Below are positions 36,201-49,100 of a stretch of 64,000 bases of DNA, one piece after another (position 1 is the stretch's first letter; each line of letters begins with the position of its first letter). A model generated the notes under the pieces. The model was not told the DNA's origin. It saw only the letters and a list, made by a program, of their open reading frames with translations, and did not search any database. The translations under genes and the position numbers were made by a program. This DNA comes from Chrysogorgia sp. JL179-B06 (lineage: Eukaryota; Cnidaria; Anthozoa; Scleralcyonacea; Chrysogorgiidae), in assembly GCA_035772405.1 (NCBI GenBank), contig JAYKKM010000373.1:347501-411500 (forward strand), written 5' to 3'.

Positions 36201-37498
36201 GTTGATGCCTTGTATTTGCTCGTTGATGCCTTGTATTTACTCGTCGATGCCTTGTATTTGCTCGTTGATGCCTTGTATTTGCTCGTCAATGTTTTGTATT
36301 TGCTATTCAATGGCTTGTATTTGCTCGTTGATGCCTTATATTTGCTCGTCAATGCCTTGTATTTGCTCGTCAATGCCTTGTATTTGCTCGTCAGTGCCTT
36401 GTATTTGCTCGTCAATGCCTTGTATGTGCTCGTTGATGCCTTATATTTGCTCGTTGATGCCTTGTATTTGCTCGTTGATGCCTTGTATTTGCTCGTTGAT
36501 GCCTTGTATTTTATCGTTGATGTCGTGTGTTTGCTCGTCAATTATTTGTATTTGCTATTCAATGCCTTGTATTTGCTCGTTGATGCCTTCTATTTTCTCG
36601 TCAATGCCTTGTATTTGCTCGTCAATGCCTTGTATTTGCTCATCAATGCCTGGTAAACTCGTTCATGCGTTGTATTTGCTCGTCGATGCCTTGTATTTGC
36701 TAGTCAATGCATTGTATTTGCTAGTCAATGCCTAGTATTTGCTCGTTGATGCCTTGTATTTGCTATTCAATGCCTTGTATTTGCTCGTTGATGCCTTGTA
36801 TTTGCTCGTTGATGCCTTGTATTTGCTCGTTGATGCCTTGTATTTGCTCGTTGATGCCTTGTATTTGCTCGTTGATGCCTTGTATTTGCTCGTCAATGCT
36901 TTGTATTTGCTATTCAATGGCTTGCATTTGCTCGTTGATGCCTTGTATTTGCTCGTCATTGCATTGTATTTGCTCGTCAATGCCTTGTATTTGCTCGTCA
37001 GTGCCTTCTATTTGCTCGTCAATGCCTTGTATATGCTCGTTAATGCCTTGTATTTGCTCGTTGATGCCTTGTATTTGCTCGTTGATGCCTTGTATGTTAT
37101 CGTTGATGCCGTGTATTTGCTCGTCAATTATTTGTATTTGCTATTCAATGCCTTGTATTTGCTCGTTGATGCCTTCTATTTGCTCGTCAATGCCTTGTAT
37201 TTGCTCGTCAATGCCTTGTATTTGCTCGTCAATGCCTTGTAAACTCGTTCATGCCTTGTATTTGCTCGTCGATGCCTTGTATTTGCTAGTCAATCCATTG
37301 TATTTGCTAGTCAATGCCTAGTATTTGTTCGTTGATGCCTTGTATTTGCTAGTCAATGCCTTGTATTTGCTCGTCAATGCATTGTATTTGCTCGTCAATG
37401 CCTTGTATTTGCTCGTCAATGCATTGATTTGCTAGTCAATGCTTGTATTTGCACCTCAATACCTTGTATTTGCTCGTCGATGCCTTGTATTTGGTCGT

Positions 37499-37501
37499 CG
37501 A
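37499..37501 (+). other. left target-site duplication (CGA)
   Basis: CGA before the transposon is repeated at 41,077-41,079. Removing one copy and the element restores an ordinary unit (TTGGTCGTCGATGCC), the same string as at about 43,525 and 32,727. Confidence 0.9.
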
Positions 37502-38112
37502 CACGGTGGGCACGGAGGCCTCTTTATATGGCAAGGGTCTGCCATACTTATGATCAGCGGAGTATCAAATAAGTCAAAAAAATTATATTCATAATGGCGG
37601 CTTTGCCAATGTATTGCCAACATATTGATGTTCATTGATCTTGGAACCGAACCTTGATTTGCTCAAACGAACTGTTTGGGATATGGCCGGTAAGATCGTC
37701 GTATTTGTCTTTCAAGCAACCGCTCAAAATTCTCCTTAACGCAAGAATACATGTGGATTGTTTCTAATGGACGTCTAGAAGAAAGCAAGCTTTTGATCGA
37801 AAAAATCCGTATTTAACTCAAAAGAAGTCTGACCTTAGTGAAAGTGCGATGGAGTCCCGGTTTAAAAAGACACTTAAAGGGAGATGGGAAGTTATCGTTA
37901 GCCCAGAAACGGATTTTTCTTTTATTAATTATTTATTGTATAAAATCATCTGAATTTACTATATTATATATTATGTTCATTTGGATTGCATTAGTTATGT
38001 TTTGCAATGAAGACCAGATTTAGACCCCAGAAGGATGTTGCTTATACCCAGGATAAATTTATATCCAGTGGATAAGTCCTATCCAGCAGATATATTTTCA
38101 TCTGAGATGGCC

Positions 38113-38185
38113 ATCTGAGAAAAAATTGCAAATGATACGTGACATGTTGAAAACAACATATTCACTTCCATATTTTTTCTCAGAT
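38113..38185. repeat. hairpin inside the transposon
   Basis: ATCTGAGAAAAAAT (38,113-38,126) and ATTTTTTCTCAGAT (38,172-38,185) are a perfect 14-bp inverted pair with a 45-bp spacer. Nearby TATCCAGTGGATAA (about 38,072) and ACTGGATAAG (about 38,238) suggest a larger decayed MITE spanning about 38,030-38,290. Confidence 0.5.
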
Positions 38186-39305
38186 GACTATTAAGTGGCT
38201 ACATAATAAATTGGCTTGATACCGATGGGATCTATCAACTGGATAAGTTACTGTATCTGCACTTCAGACAACCAGCCCCTGGTCTTAAGACTTTAATAAA
38301 ATATCCTTGTAAATTTGGACTCCTCATTAACTGATTTGGGCCCCTTTCCAAACAGTTTGGTACCTTGGTTGATTAAACTGCCAAAAAGTAAAAACATTAA
38401 ATACTGGTACAAGATCACATTTTCCAGTTTAAATTTGTTTTATTAAAATAATACAGTTAGTACAACATGTAAAAAAACTTGATATCATTATACTTTTACA
38501 TCAGGCTAACCAGGCATCTCCATTCTCCATGTGATCAGCATATTTGATGTGTACTTTTTATATAATATATGAAATATGTAACTGAGAAAATTGTTTGAAT
38601 AACTTACAAATATTATAAGTAAATACAAAAATGCCATGTCTCGTATACAAATAGAATGAAACATGCCGCGTATGCAACCAGAATCACATCAATATATCCC
38701 AGGGTTGAAATGCCTCAGAGTTTCATTTTTTGCAACTGGTCTCAGTTGGGTGACTTCTTACAAATAATTTCCTTTAGTTATTACACCATCACACTTTCCT
38801 CACACCAATGTCATGAATCTGACCCAGAATTTGGATTTGCTCTCACTTCTTTTGTCAACTGTAAAACAATTAAAGTAAAATAATCATCATTTATTCCAAA
38901 AGTTGGCTATCGACCATAATTTCCCCCATTCATACACTTTCCTCAAACTGCCTATGGTACAAATGGGAGCGGTAACAACAGGTCTGTTGACTGATGCTCT
39001 TTTCAAAGCGACAAAAACAGGATTCATAATTTGTTACCCTTACAGGTATTATATACACCTGCTTGTGGTTACAGTTATCTCTTACATCATAACACTCCTT
39101 AGGAAGCCAAATCAGATGAACAAATTAATGCCGAAAGATTTGAATTCACCATTGGACATAATTTGTATTTTTCTATACCTCCTTGGAAACATTAATGAAA
39201 CCTAATCCATATTTCTCAAACACTTAAAATGCACTAACAGGTATAATACCTATATGCCCAATAGTGCAGGTAGTAGGTGCAACTGTATTAAATAAACACT
39301 GCAGA

Positions 39306-39773
39306 CAGGGTTGTAGCTATGGTGGGCGGCGCTGGGCGGGCCAGCCCACCACTCTTGGTCGATATCAGCCCTGCCGCCCAGCACAGAATTCACTAAAGCA
39401 AATAGTAAATATATCAATATTTTAGTGCTTTTCATTCGAAAATAAAGTATTTTGTGTCATTTTGTGATTTGCAACGCATATTTAAACACAATTTTCATGT
39501 AAACTCCACGATTAGTTCAAAAATAGATGCGTAGTACTCTTTTTGCGGTGTTCTTTGAAATTAACATTAATTCTTAGAAAACCGCTGAGTTAGAGGCCTG
39601 GGACTAGTGCCAATTGTTTGTTTCACATTGGATTACCATATTCATTCAGCCATGTGTGCTTGACCGCACTTTATTATTATATTACCGGTCCGCCCTGTTG
39701 CGCTCACTTCCGCGTCGGGCGATCGGCACATCGCCATGAGCTCACCACTAAAATTGGTCTAGCTACAACCCTG
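39306..39773. mobile_element. 468-bp hAT-type MITE nested in the transposon
   Basis: The 14-bp perfect terminal inverted repeats are CAGGGTTGTAGCTA (39,306-39,319) and TAGCTACAACCCTG (39,760-39,773). They are flanked by the exact 8-bp duplication ACTGCAGA (39,298-39,305 and 39,774-39,781). An 8-bp duplication and CAGGG ends are diagnostic of the hAT superfamily. The interior is GC-rich (GGGCGGCGCTGGGCGGG) with no transposase, so it is non-autonomous. Confidence 0.92.
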
Positions 39774-40305
39774 ACTGCAGATATACATGGAAAAAGTTTG
39801 AACAGTGTGCTTGAGGTCAGCAAGATTTTGCACACTAACATGCATGACGCATGAAAATATTGAAACACACTGTCATAACTACAGACACAAATAAGCAAAA
39901 ATATGAAGACGCAATGTTTGTGTTGGACCATTTTGAGTTTATATTGGTATCACTGATTTCATCTTAGCTGGACACTAGGCTAGTGTGGTTAATTTTTATT
40001 AATTTGAGGAATTTTTATTTCAATTCACTTCACTTGAAATCCTATCTAGCCCAAGGTGGGATTTCACCATATCAGACTAGCTCCAGTTTCCCATATGAAC
40101 ACAAAACAATTGTTTTGAATAACAATATAGAATAACAAGAACTCAATTATCTCACTTGAGTGGGTCATCCTGGCTCATAACTATGAACAGGCTAGACCAC
40201 CCTTATCAGTATGATAATCAATGGTCATTTTTCTTTGCCAATGGCATCTGGAAATTCAACTGATCATAAATTTTAGAATTTGTTTTGCAATAATATTAAT
40301 ATCAT

Positions 40306-40382
40306 GCTGTACTGTATAGGCGAACTGTATAGGTGTACTGTATGCTGTATGCTCTATGCTGTACTGTATAGGTGAACCTACA
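40306..40382. repeat. short degenerate CTGTAT tandem repeat
   Basis: Words CTGTATAGG, CTGTATG and CTGTACTGTAT alternate for about 75 bp within the transposon interior. It is simple sequence with no other meaning visible. Confidence 0.6.
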
Positions 40383-41194
40383 TTGTTGACTGTACATGTC
40401 TCTCAGTACACAAACAAAGTGTATCCATGCTTATAAACAACAGTATGTTCCACATTGTTCAACAAATTCAGTAGACTGTAATCTACAATCTATTGCGAAA
40501 AGTATACCAAATCGTCCCCTAGTCCTTACCTTTATTTTAGCATGCCACAACCACACCTCAAGACCCCCTCATAAACAGCGATGGGAAAACCATCTAGCCC
40601 TGTCAATAACAAATAGTACGGGTTTAAAAACGAGAACAACAAGTAAATGTTTGACTTAAATGAAAAACAAAAAACATAGGATTGTTACCTGATTATTTTT
40701 CCTCCTGTACAATGCAAAATTTCCCTCGTACGTACTGCATTGAAAATTCCTTTTGAAGCCAAAGTTTGGTAAACGACACAGATTCTCGCTTTATACAACG
40801 AATCGAGTTAACGCTTTACAAACAGCAGTCGGTTTTCTTGTAAAATCCGTTGATAGTTTGACGTATTTGATATCATTCGAAAGCGCAGAGATTTTTCATT
40901 TGTTTTGTGAAGAAATCGCTTCTTAAAACGCGAAAGGAACGCTGGGATACATTGACAAAATCATGGCATTTGCATAACAAATTCTTGGCTCAGGTACCCC
41001 CCGCGAAGCCATAATTCAGACGCCATTTTGCCGACGCTTTAGATTTCCTAATTTTCCCGCCGCTGTGCCCACCGTGCGATGCCTTGTATTTGCTCGTCGA
41101 TGCCTTTTATTTGCTCGTCAATGCCTTGTATTTGCTCGTTGATGCCTTGTATTTGCTAGACAATGCCTGTTATTTGCTCGTCAATGCCTGGTAT

Positions 41195-44100
41195 TTGCTC
41201 GTTGATGCCTTGTATTTGCTTGTCAATGCCTTGTATTTGCTCGTCAATGCCTTGTATTTGCTAGTCAATGCCTTCTATTTGCTCGTCAATGCCTTGTATT
41301 TGCTCGTCAATGCCTTGTATTTGCTCGTCAATGCCTTGTATTTGCTAGTCAATGCATTGTATTTGCTCGTCGATGCCTTGTATTTGCTCGTCGATGCATT
41401 GTATTTGCTAGTCAGTGCCTTGTATTTGCTCGTCAATGCATTGTATTTGCTCGTCAATGCCTTGTAATTGCTCGTTGATGCCTTGTATTTGCTATTCAAT
41501 GCCTTATATTTGCTCGTTGATGCCTTGTATTTGCTCGTCAATGCCTTGTATTTGCTAGTCAATGCCTTGTATTTGCTAGTCAATGCATTGTATTTGCTCG
41601 TCGATGCCATGTATTTGCTCGTCGATGCATTGTATTTGCTAGTCAGTGCCTTGTATTTGCTCGTCAATGCATTATATTTGCTCGTCAATGCCTTGTAATT
41701 GCTCGTTGATGCCTTGTATTTGCTATTCAATGCCTTATATTTGCTCGTTGATGCCTTGTATTTGCTCGTCAATGCCTTGTATTTGCTACTCAATGCATTG
41801 TATTTGCTCGTCAATGCCTTGTATTTGCTCGTTGATGCCTTGTATTTGATAGTCAATGCCTTGTATTTGCTCGTCAATGCATTGTATTTGCTAGTCAATG
41901 CCTTCTATGTGCTCGTTGATGCCTTGTGTTTGCTCCTTTTTCGCCTTGTTTTGCTCGTTGATGCCTTGTATTTACTCGTTAATGCCTTGTAAATATGCTC
42001 GTCAATTCTTTGTATTTGCTATTCATTGACTTGTATTTGCTCGTTGATGCGTTCTATTTGCTCGTCAATGCCTTGTATTTGCTCGTCAATGCCTTGTATT
42101 TGCTCGTCAATGCCTTGTAAACTCGTTCATGCCTTGTATTTGCTCGTCGATGCCTTGTATTTGCTAGTCAATCCATTGTATTTGCTAGTCAATGCCTAGT
42201 ATTTGCTCGTTGATGCCTTGTATTTGCTAGTCAATGCCTTGTATTTGCTCGTCAATGCATTGTATTTGCTCGTCAATGCCTTGTATTTGCTCGTCAATGC
42301 ATTGATTTGCTAGTCAATGCCTTGTATTTGCACCTCAATACCTTGTATTTGCTCGTCAATGCCTTGTATTTGCTAGTCAATGCCTTGTATTTGCTCGTCG
42401 ATGCCTTGTATTTGGTCGTCGATGCCTTGTATTTGCTCGTCGATGCCTTTTATTTGCTCGTCAATACCTTGTATTTGCTCGTTGATGCCTTGTATTTGCT
42501 AGACAATGCCTGTTATTTGATCGTCAATGCCTGGTATTTGCTCGTTGATGCCTTGTATTTGCTTGTCAATGCCTTGTATTTGCTCGTCAATGCCTTGTAT
42601 TTGCTAGTCAATGCCTTCTATTTGCTCGTCAATGCCTTGTATATGCTCGTCAATGCCTTGTATTTGCTCGTCAATGCCTTGTATTTGCTAGTCAATGCAT
42701 TGTATTTGCTCGTCGATGCCATGTATTTGCTCGTCGATGCATTGTATTTGCTAGTCAGTGCCTTGTATTTGCTCGTCAATGCATTATATTTGCTCGTCAA
42801 TGCCTTGTAATTGCTCGTTGATGCCTTGTATTTGCTATTCAATGCCTTATATTTGCTCGTTGATGCCTTGTATTTGCTCGTCAATGCCTTGTATTTGCTT
42901 GTCAATGCATTGTATTTGCTCGTCAATGCCTTGTATTTGCTCGTTGATGCCTTGTATTTGATAGTCAATGCCTTGTATTTGCTCGTCAATGCATTGTATT
43001 TGCTAGTCAATGCCTTCTATGTGCTCGTTGATGCCTTGTGTTTGCTCCTTTTCCCCCTTGTTTTGCTCGTTGATGCCTTGTATTTACTCGTTAATGCCTT
43101 GTAAATATGCTCGTCAATTCTTTGTATTTGCTATTCATTGACTTGTATTTGCTCGTTGATGCGTTCTATTTGCTCGTCAATGCCTTGTATTTGCTCGTCA
43201 ATGCCTTGTATTTGCTCGTCAATGCCTTGTAAACTCGTTCATGCCTTGTATTTGCTCGTCGATGCCTTGTATTTGCTAGTCAATGCATTGTATTTGCTAG
43301 TCAATGCCTAGTATTTGCTCGTTGATGCCTTGTATTTGCTAGTCAATGCCTTGTATTTGCTCGTCAATGCATTGTATTTGCTCGTCAATGCCTTGTATTT
43401 GCTCGTCAATGCATTGATTTGCTAGTCAATGCCTTGTATTTGCACCTCAATACCTTGTATTTGCTCGTCAATGCCTTGTATTTGCTAGTCAATGCCTTGT
43501 ATTTGCTCGTCGATGCCTTGTATTTGGTCGTCGATGCCTTGTATTTGCTCGTCGATGCCTTTTATTTGCTCGTCAATGCCTTGTATTTGCTCGTTGATGC
43601 CTTGTATTTGCTAGACAATGCCTGGTATTTGCTCGTCAATGCCTGGTATTTGCTCGTTGATGCCTTGTATTTGCTCGTCAATGCCTTGTATTTGCTCGTC
43701 AATGCCTTGTATTTGCTAGTCAATGCCTTCTATTTGCTCGTCAATGCCTTGTATTTGCTCGTCAATGCCTTGTATTTGCTCGTCAATGCCTTGTATTTGC
43801 TAGTCAATGCATTGTATTTGCTCGTCGATGCCATGTATTTGCTCGTCGATGCATTGTATTTGCTAGTCAGTGCCTTGTATTTGCTCGTCAATGCATTATA
43901 TTTGCTCGTCAATGCCTTGTAATTGCTCGTTGATGCCTTGTATTTGCTATTCAATGCCTTATATTTGCTCGTTGATTCCTTGTATTTGCTCGTCAATGCC
44001 TTGTATTTGCTAGTCAATGCATTGTATTTGCTCGTCAATGCCTTGTATTTGCTCGTTGATGCCTTGTATTTGATAGTCAATGCCTTGTATTTGCTCGTCA

Positions 44101-44350
44101 ATGCATTGTATTTGCTAGTCAATGACTTCTATGTGCTCGTTGATGCCTTGTATTTGCTCGTTTTTCGCCTTGTTTTTCTCGTTGATGCCTTGTATTTACT
44201 CGTTAATGCCTTGTAAATATGCTCGTCAATTCTTTGTATTTGCTATTCAATGACTTGTATTTGCTCGTTGATGCCTTCTATTTGCTCGTCAATGCCTTGT
44301 ATTTGCTCGTCAATGCCTTGTATTTGCTCGTCAATACCTTGTAAACTCGT
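41195..44350 (+). repeat. three tandem 1,112-bp higher-order units
   Basis: Markers recur at 1,112-bp steps: 41,699/42,811/43,923, 42,307/43,419 and 42,618/43,730. A related copy lies before the transposon at about 32,620-33,420. Edges are approximate. Confidence 0.8.
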
Positions 44351-46105
44351 TCATGCCTTGTATTTGCTCGTCGATGCCTTGTATTTGCTAGTCAATGCAT
44401 TGTGTTTGCTCGTCGATGCCTTGTATTTGCTCGTCAATGCCTTGTATTTGCTCGTCAATGCCTTGTATTTGCTCGTCAATGCCTTGTATTTGCTCGTCGA
44501 TGCCTTGTATTTGCAAGTCAATGCCTTGTATTTGCTCGTCAATGCCTTGTATTTGCTCGTCAATGCCTTGTATTTGCTCGTCAATGCCTTGTATTTGCTC
44601 GTCAATGCCTTGTATTTGCTCGTCAATGCCTTGTATTTGCTCGTCTTGTATTTGCTCGTCAACTTGTATTTGCTCGTCAATGCCTTGTATTTGCTCGTCA
44701 ATGCCTTGTATTTGCTCGTCAATGCCTTGTATTTGCTCGTTGTTTTGCTCGTTGATGCCTTGTATTTGCTCGTTGATGCCTTGTATTTGCTCGTTGATGC
44801 CTTGTATTTGCTCGTCCATGCCTTGTATTTGCTATTCAAGGCCTTGTATTTGCTCGTCAATGCCTTGTATTTGCTCGTCAATTCCTTGTATTTGCTCGTC
44901 AATGCCTTGTATTTGCTCGTCAATGCCTTGTATGTGCTCGTTGATGCCTTGTATTTGCTCGTTGATGCCTTGTATTTGCTCGTTGATGCCTTGTATTTGC
45001 TCGTTGATGCCTTGTATTTGCTCGTTGATGCCTTGTATGTTATCGTTGATGCCGTGTATTTGCTCGTCAATTATTTGTATTTGCTATTCAATGCCTTGTA
45101 TTTGCTCGTTGATGCCATGTATTTTCTCGTTGATGCCTTGTATTTGCTCGTTGATGTCTTGTATTTGCTCGTTGATGCCTTGTATTTGCTCGTCCATGCC
45201 TTGTATTTGCTATTCAAGGCCTTGTATTTGCTCGTCAATGCCTTGTATTTGCTCGTCAATGCCTTGTATTTGCTCGTCAATGCCTTGTATTTGCTAGTCA
45301 ATGCCTTGTATTTGCTCGTTGATGCCTTGTATTTGCTCGTTGATGCCTTGTATTTGCTCGTCAATGTTTTGTATTTGCTATTCAATGGCTTGTATTTGCT
45401 CGTTGATGCCTTATATTTGCTAGTCAATGCATTGTATTTGCTCGTCGATGCCTTGTATTTACTCGTCGATGCATTGTATTTGCTCGTCAATGCCTTGTAT
45501 TTGCTCGTCAATGCATTGATTTGCTGTCAATGCCTTGTATTTGCTCGTTGATGCCTTGTATTTGCTAGTCAATGCCTTGTATTTGCTCGTCAATACCTTG
45601 TATTTGCTCGTCAATGCCTTGTATTTGCTCGTCAATGGCTTGTATTTGCTAGTCAATGCCTTGTATTTGCTCGTTGATGCCTTGTATTTGCTCGTTGATG
45701 CCTTGTATTTGCTCGTCAATGTTTTGTATTTGCTATTCAATGGCTTGTATTTGCTCGTTGATGCCTTATATTTGCTCGTCAATGCCTTGTATGTGCTCGT
45801 TGATGCCTTGTATTTGCTCGTTGATGCCTTGTATTTGCTCGTTGATGCCTTGTATTTGCTCGTTGATGCCTTGTATTTTATCGTTGATGCCGTGTATTTG
45901 CTCGTCAATTCTTTGTATTTGCTATTCAATGCCTTGTATTTGCTCGTTGATGCCTTGTATTTGCTCGTCAATGCCTTGTATTTGCTAGTCAATGCCTTGT
46001 ATTTGCTCGTCAATGACTTGTAAACTCGTTCATGCCTTGTATTTGCTCGTCGATGCCTTGTATTTGCTAGTCAATGCATTGTATTTGCTAGTCAATCCCT
46101 AATAT

Positions 46106-49100
46106 TTGCTCGTTGATGCCTTGTATTTGCTCGTCGATGCCTTGTATTTTCTCGTTGATACCTTGTATTTGCTCGTCAATGCTTTGTATTTGCTATTCAA
46201 TGGCTTGTATTTGCTAGTTGATGCCTTGTATTTGCTCGTCAATGCCTTGTATTTGCTCGTCAATGCCTTGTATTTGCTCGTCAGTGCCTTGTATTTGCTC
46301 GTCAATGCCTTGTTTGTGCTCGTTGATGCCTTGTATTTGCTCGTTGATGCCTTGTATTTGCTCGTTGATGCCTTGTATTTGCTCGTTGATGCCTTGTATT
46401 TTATCGTTGATGCCGTGTATTTGCTCGTCAATTATTTGTATTTGCTATTCAATGCCTTGTATTTGCTCGTTGATGCCTTCTATTTGCTCGTCAATGCCTT
46501 GTATTTGCTCGTCAATGCATTGTAAACTCGTTCATGCCTTGTATTTGCTCGTGGATGCCTTGTATTTGCTAGTCAATGCATTGTATTTACTTGTCAATGC
46601 CTAGTATTTGCTCGTTGATGCCTTGTATTTGCTAGTCAATGCCTTCTATTTGCTCGTCAATGCCTTGTATTTGCAGGTCAATGCCTTGTATTTGCTAGTC
46701 AATGCCTTGTATTTGCTCGTTGATGCCTTGTATTTGCTCGTTGATGCCTTGTATTTGCTCGTCAATGTTTTGTATTTGCTATTCAATGGCTTGTATTTGC
46801 TCGTTGATGCCTTATATTTGCTAGTCAATGCATTGTATTTGCTCGTCGATGCCTTGTATTTACTCGTCGATGCATTGTATTTGCTCGTCAATGCCTTGTA
46901 TTTGCTCGTCAATGCATTGATTTGCTGTCAATGCCTTGTATTTGCTCGTTGATGCCTTGTATTTGCTAGTCAATGCCTTGTATTTGCTCCTCAATACCTT
47001 GTATTTGCTCGTCAATGCCTTGTATTTGCTCGTCAATGCCTTGTATTTGCTAGTCAATGCCTTGTATTTACTCGTTGATGCCTTGTATTTGCTCGTTGAT
47101 GCCTTGTATTTGCTCGCCAATGTTTTGTATTTGCTATTCAATGGCTTGTATTTGCTCGTTGATGCCTTGTATTTGCTCGTCAATGCCTTGTATTTGCTCG
47201 TCAATGCATTGTATTAGCTAGACAATGCCTGGTATTTGCTCGTCAATGCCTTGTATGTGCTCGTTGATGCCTTGTATTTGCTCGTTGATGCCTTGTATTT
47301 GCTCGTTGATGCCTTGTATTTGCTCGTTGATGCCTTGTATTTTATCGTTGATGCCGTGTATTTGCTCGTCAATTCTTTGTATTTGCTATTCAATGCCTTG
47401 TATTTGCTCGTTGATGCCTTCTATTTGCTCGTCAATGCCTTGTATTTGCTCGTCAATGCCTTGTATTTTCTCGTCAATGCCTTGTAAACTCGTTCATGCC
47501 TTGTATTTGCTCGTCGATGCCTTGTATTTGCTAGTCAATGCATTGTATTTGCTAGTCAATGCCTAGTATTTGCTCATTGATGCCTTGTATTTGCTCGTCG
47601 ATGCCTTGTATTTGCTCGTCGATGCCTTGTATTTGCTCGTCAATGCCTTGTATTTGCTAGTCAATGCCTTGTATTTGCTAGTTGATGCCTTGTATTTGCT
47701 CGTCAATGCCTTGTATTTGCTCGTCAATGCCTTGTATTTGCTCGTCAGTGCCTTGTATTTGCTCGTCAATGCCTTGTTTGTGCTCGTTGATGCCTTGTAT
47801 TTGCTCGTTGATGCCTTGTATTTGCTCGTTGATGCCTTGTATTTGCTCGTTGATGCCTTGTATTTTATCGTTGATGCCGTGTATTTGCTCGTCAATTCTT
47901 TGTATTTGCTATTCAATGCCTTGTATTTGCTCGTTGATGCCTTCTATTTGCTCGTCAATGCCTTGTATTTGCTCGTCAATGCATTGTAAACTCGTTCATG
48001 CCTTGTATTTGCTCGTGGATGCCTTGTATTTGCTAGTCAATGCATTGTATTTGCTTGTCAATGCCTAGTATTTGCTCGTTGATGCCTTGTATTTGCTAGT
48101 CAATGCCTTGTATTTGCTCGTCAATGCATTGTATTTGCTCGTCAATGCCTTGTATTTGCTCGTCAATGCCTTGTATTTGCTCGTCAGTGCCTTGTATTTG
48201 CTCGTCAATTCCTTGTATGTGCTCGTTGATGCCTTGTATTTGCTCGTTGATGCCTTGTATTTGCTCGTTGATGCCTTGTATTTGCTCGTTCATGCCTTGT
48301 ATTTTATCGTTGATGCCGTGTATTTGCTCCTCAATTATTTGTATTTGCTATTCAATGCCTTGTATTTGCTCGTTGATGCCTTCTATTTGCTCGTCAATGC
48401 CTTGTATTTGCTAGTCAATGCCTTGTATTTGCTCGTCAATGACTTGTAAACTCGTTCATGCCTTGTATTTGCTCGTCGATGCCTTGTATTTGCTAGTCAA
48501 TGCATTGTATTTGCTAGTCAATCCCTAATATTTGCTCGTTGATGCCTTGTATTTGCTCGTCGATGCCTTGTATTTGCTCGTTGATGACATGTATTTGCTC
48601 GTCAATGCTTTGTATTTGCTATTCAATGGCTTGTATTTGCTCGTTGATGCCTTGTATTTGCTCGTCAATGCCTTGTATTTGCTCGTCAATGCCTTGTATT
48701 TGCTCGTCAGTGCCTTGTATTTGCTCGTCAATGCCTTGTATGTGCTCGTTGATGCCTTGTATTTGCTCGTTGATGCCTTGTATTTGCTCGTTGATGCCTT
48801 GTATTTGCTCGTTGATGCCTTGTATTTTATCGTTGATGCCGTGTATTTGCTCGTCAATTCTTTGTATTTGCTATTCAATGCCTTGTATTTGCTCGTTGAT
48901 GCCTTCTGTTTGCTCGTCAATGCCTTGTATTTGCTCGTCAATGCCTTGTATTTGCTCGTCAATGCATTGTAAACTCGTTCATGCCTTGTATTTGCTCGTG
49001 GATGCCTTGTATTTGCTAGTCAATGCATTGTATTTTCTTGTCAATGCCTTGTATTTGCTCGTTGATGCCTTGTATTTGCTAGTCAATGCCTTGTATTTGC

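Larger units (their letters stand above)
13027..37501 (+). repeat. giant 21-bp minisatellite array, left block (24.5 kb)
   Basis: The unit is 21 bp, starting TTGTATTTG and ending CTCGTCAATGCC (first copy 13,027-13,047). About 1,165 units follow head-to-tail in one orientation. Common variants change CTCGTCAATG to CTCGTTGATG, CTCGTCGATG, CTAGTCAATG or CTATTCAATG. Recurrent odd-length units act as markers: TTGTAAACTCGTTCA, TATGTTATCGTTGATGCCG, CATTGATTTGCTGTCAATG, TTTGCACCTCAAT and GCTAGACAATGCCTGG. These recur in the same order, defining higher-order repeats. The array starts directly after the gag repeats and is split at its right edge by the transposon at 37,502. No unrelated gene lies inside; long ORFs here are by-products of a stop-poor 21-bp unit. 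Confidence 0.98.
37502..41076. mobile_element. 3,575-bp non-autonomous DNA transposon, CACTA-like
   Basis: It is bounded by perfect 12-bp terminal inverted repeats CACGGTGGGCAC (37,502-37,513) and GTGCCCACCGTG (41,065-41,076), with weaker similarity for about 6 bp more, and flanked by the 3-bp duplication CGA. The CAC end and 3-bp duplication fit the CACTA/EnSpm (CMC) group; PIF/Harbinger also makes 3-bp duplications but prefers TWA, so it fits less well. No transposase is visible: the longest ORF is about 100 codons (38,903-39,205) with no recognised domain, so the element must rely on a helper. The right end resembles captured gene-like DNA, but I cannot identify it. It contains a nested hAT MITE. 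Confidence 0.85.

Noticed and set aside
37838..40659. ORFs of 60-100 codons in the 3.6-kb transposon as a transposase
   Set aside because: No domain or catalytic motif is recognisable and the ORFs are short and scattered, so the element is judged non-autonomous.
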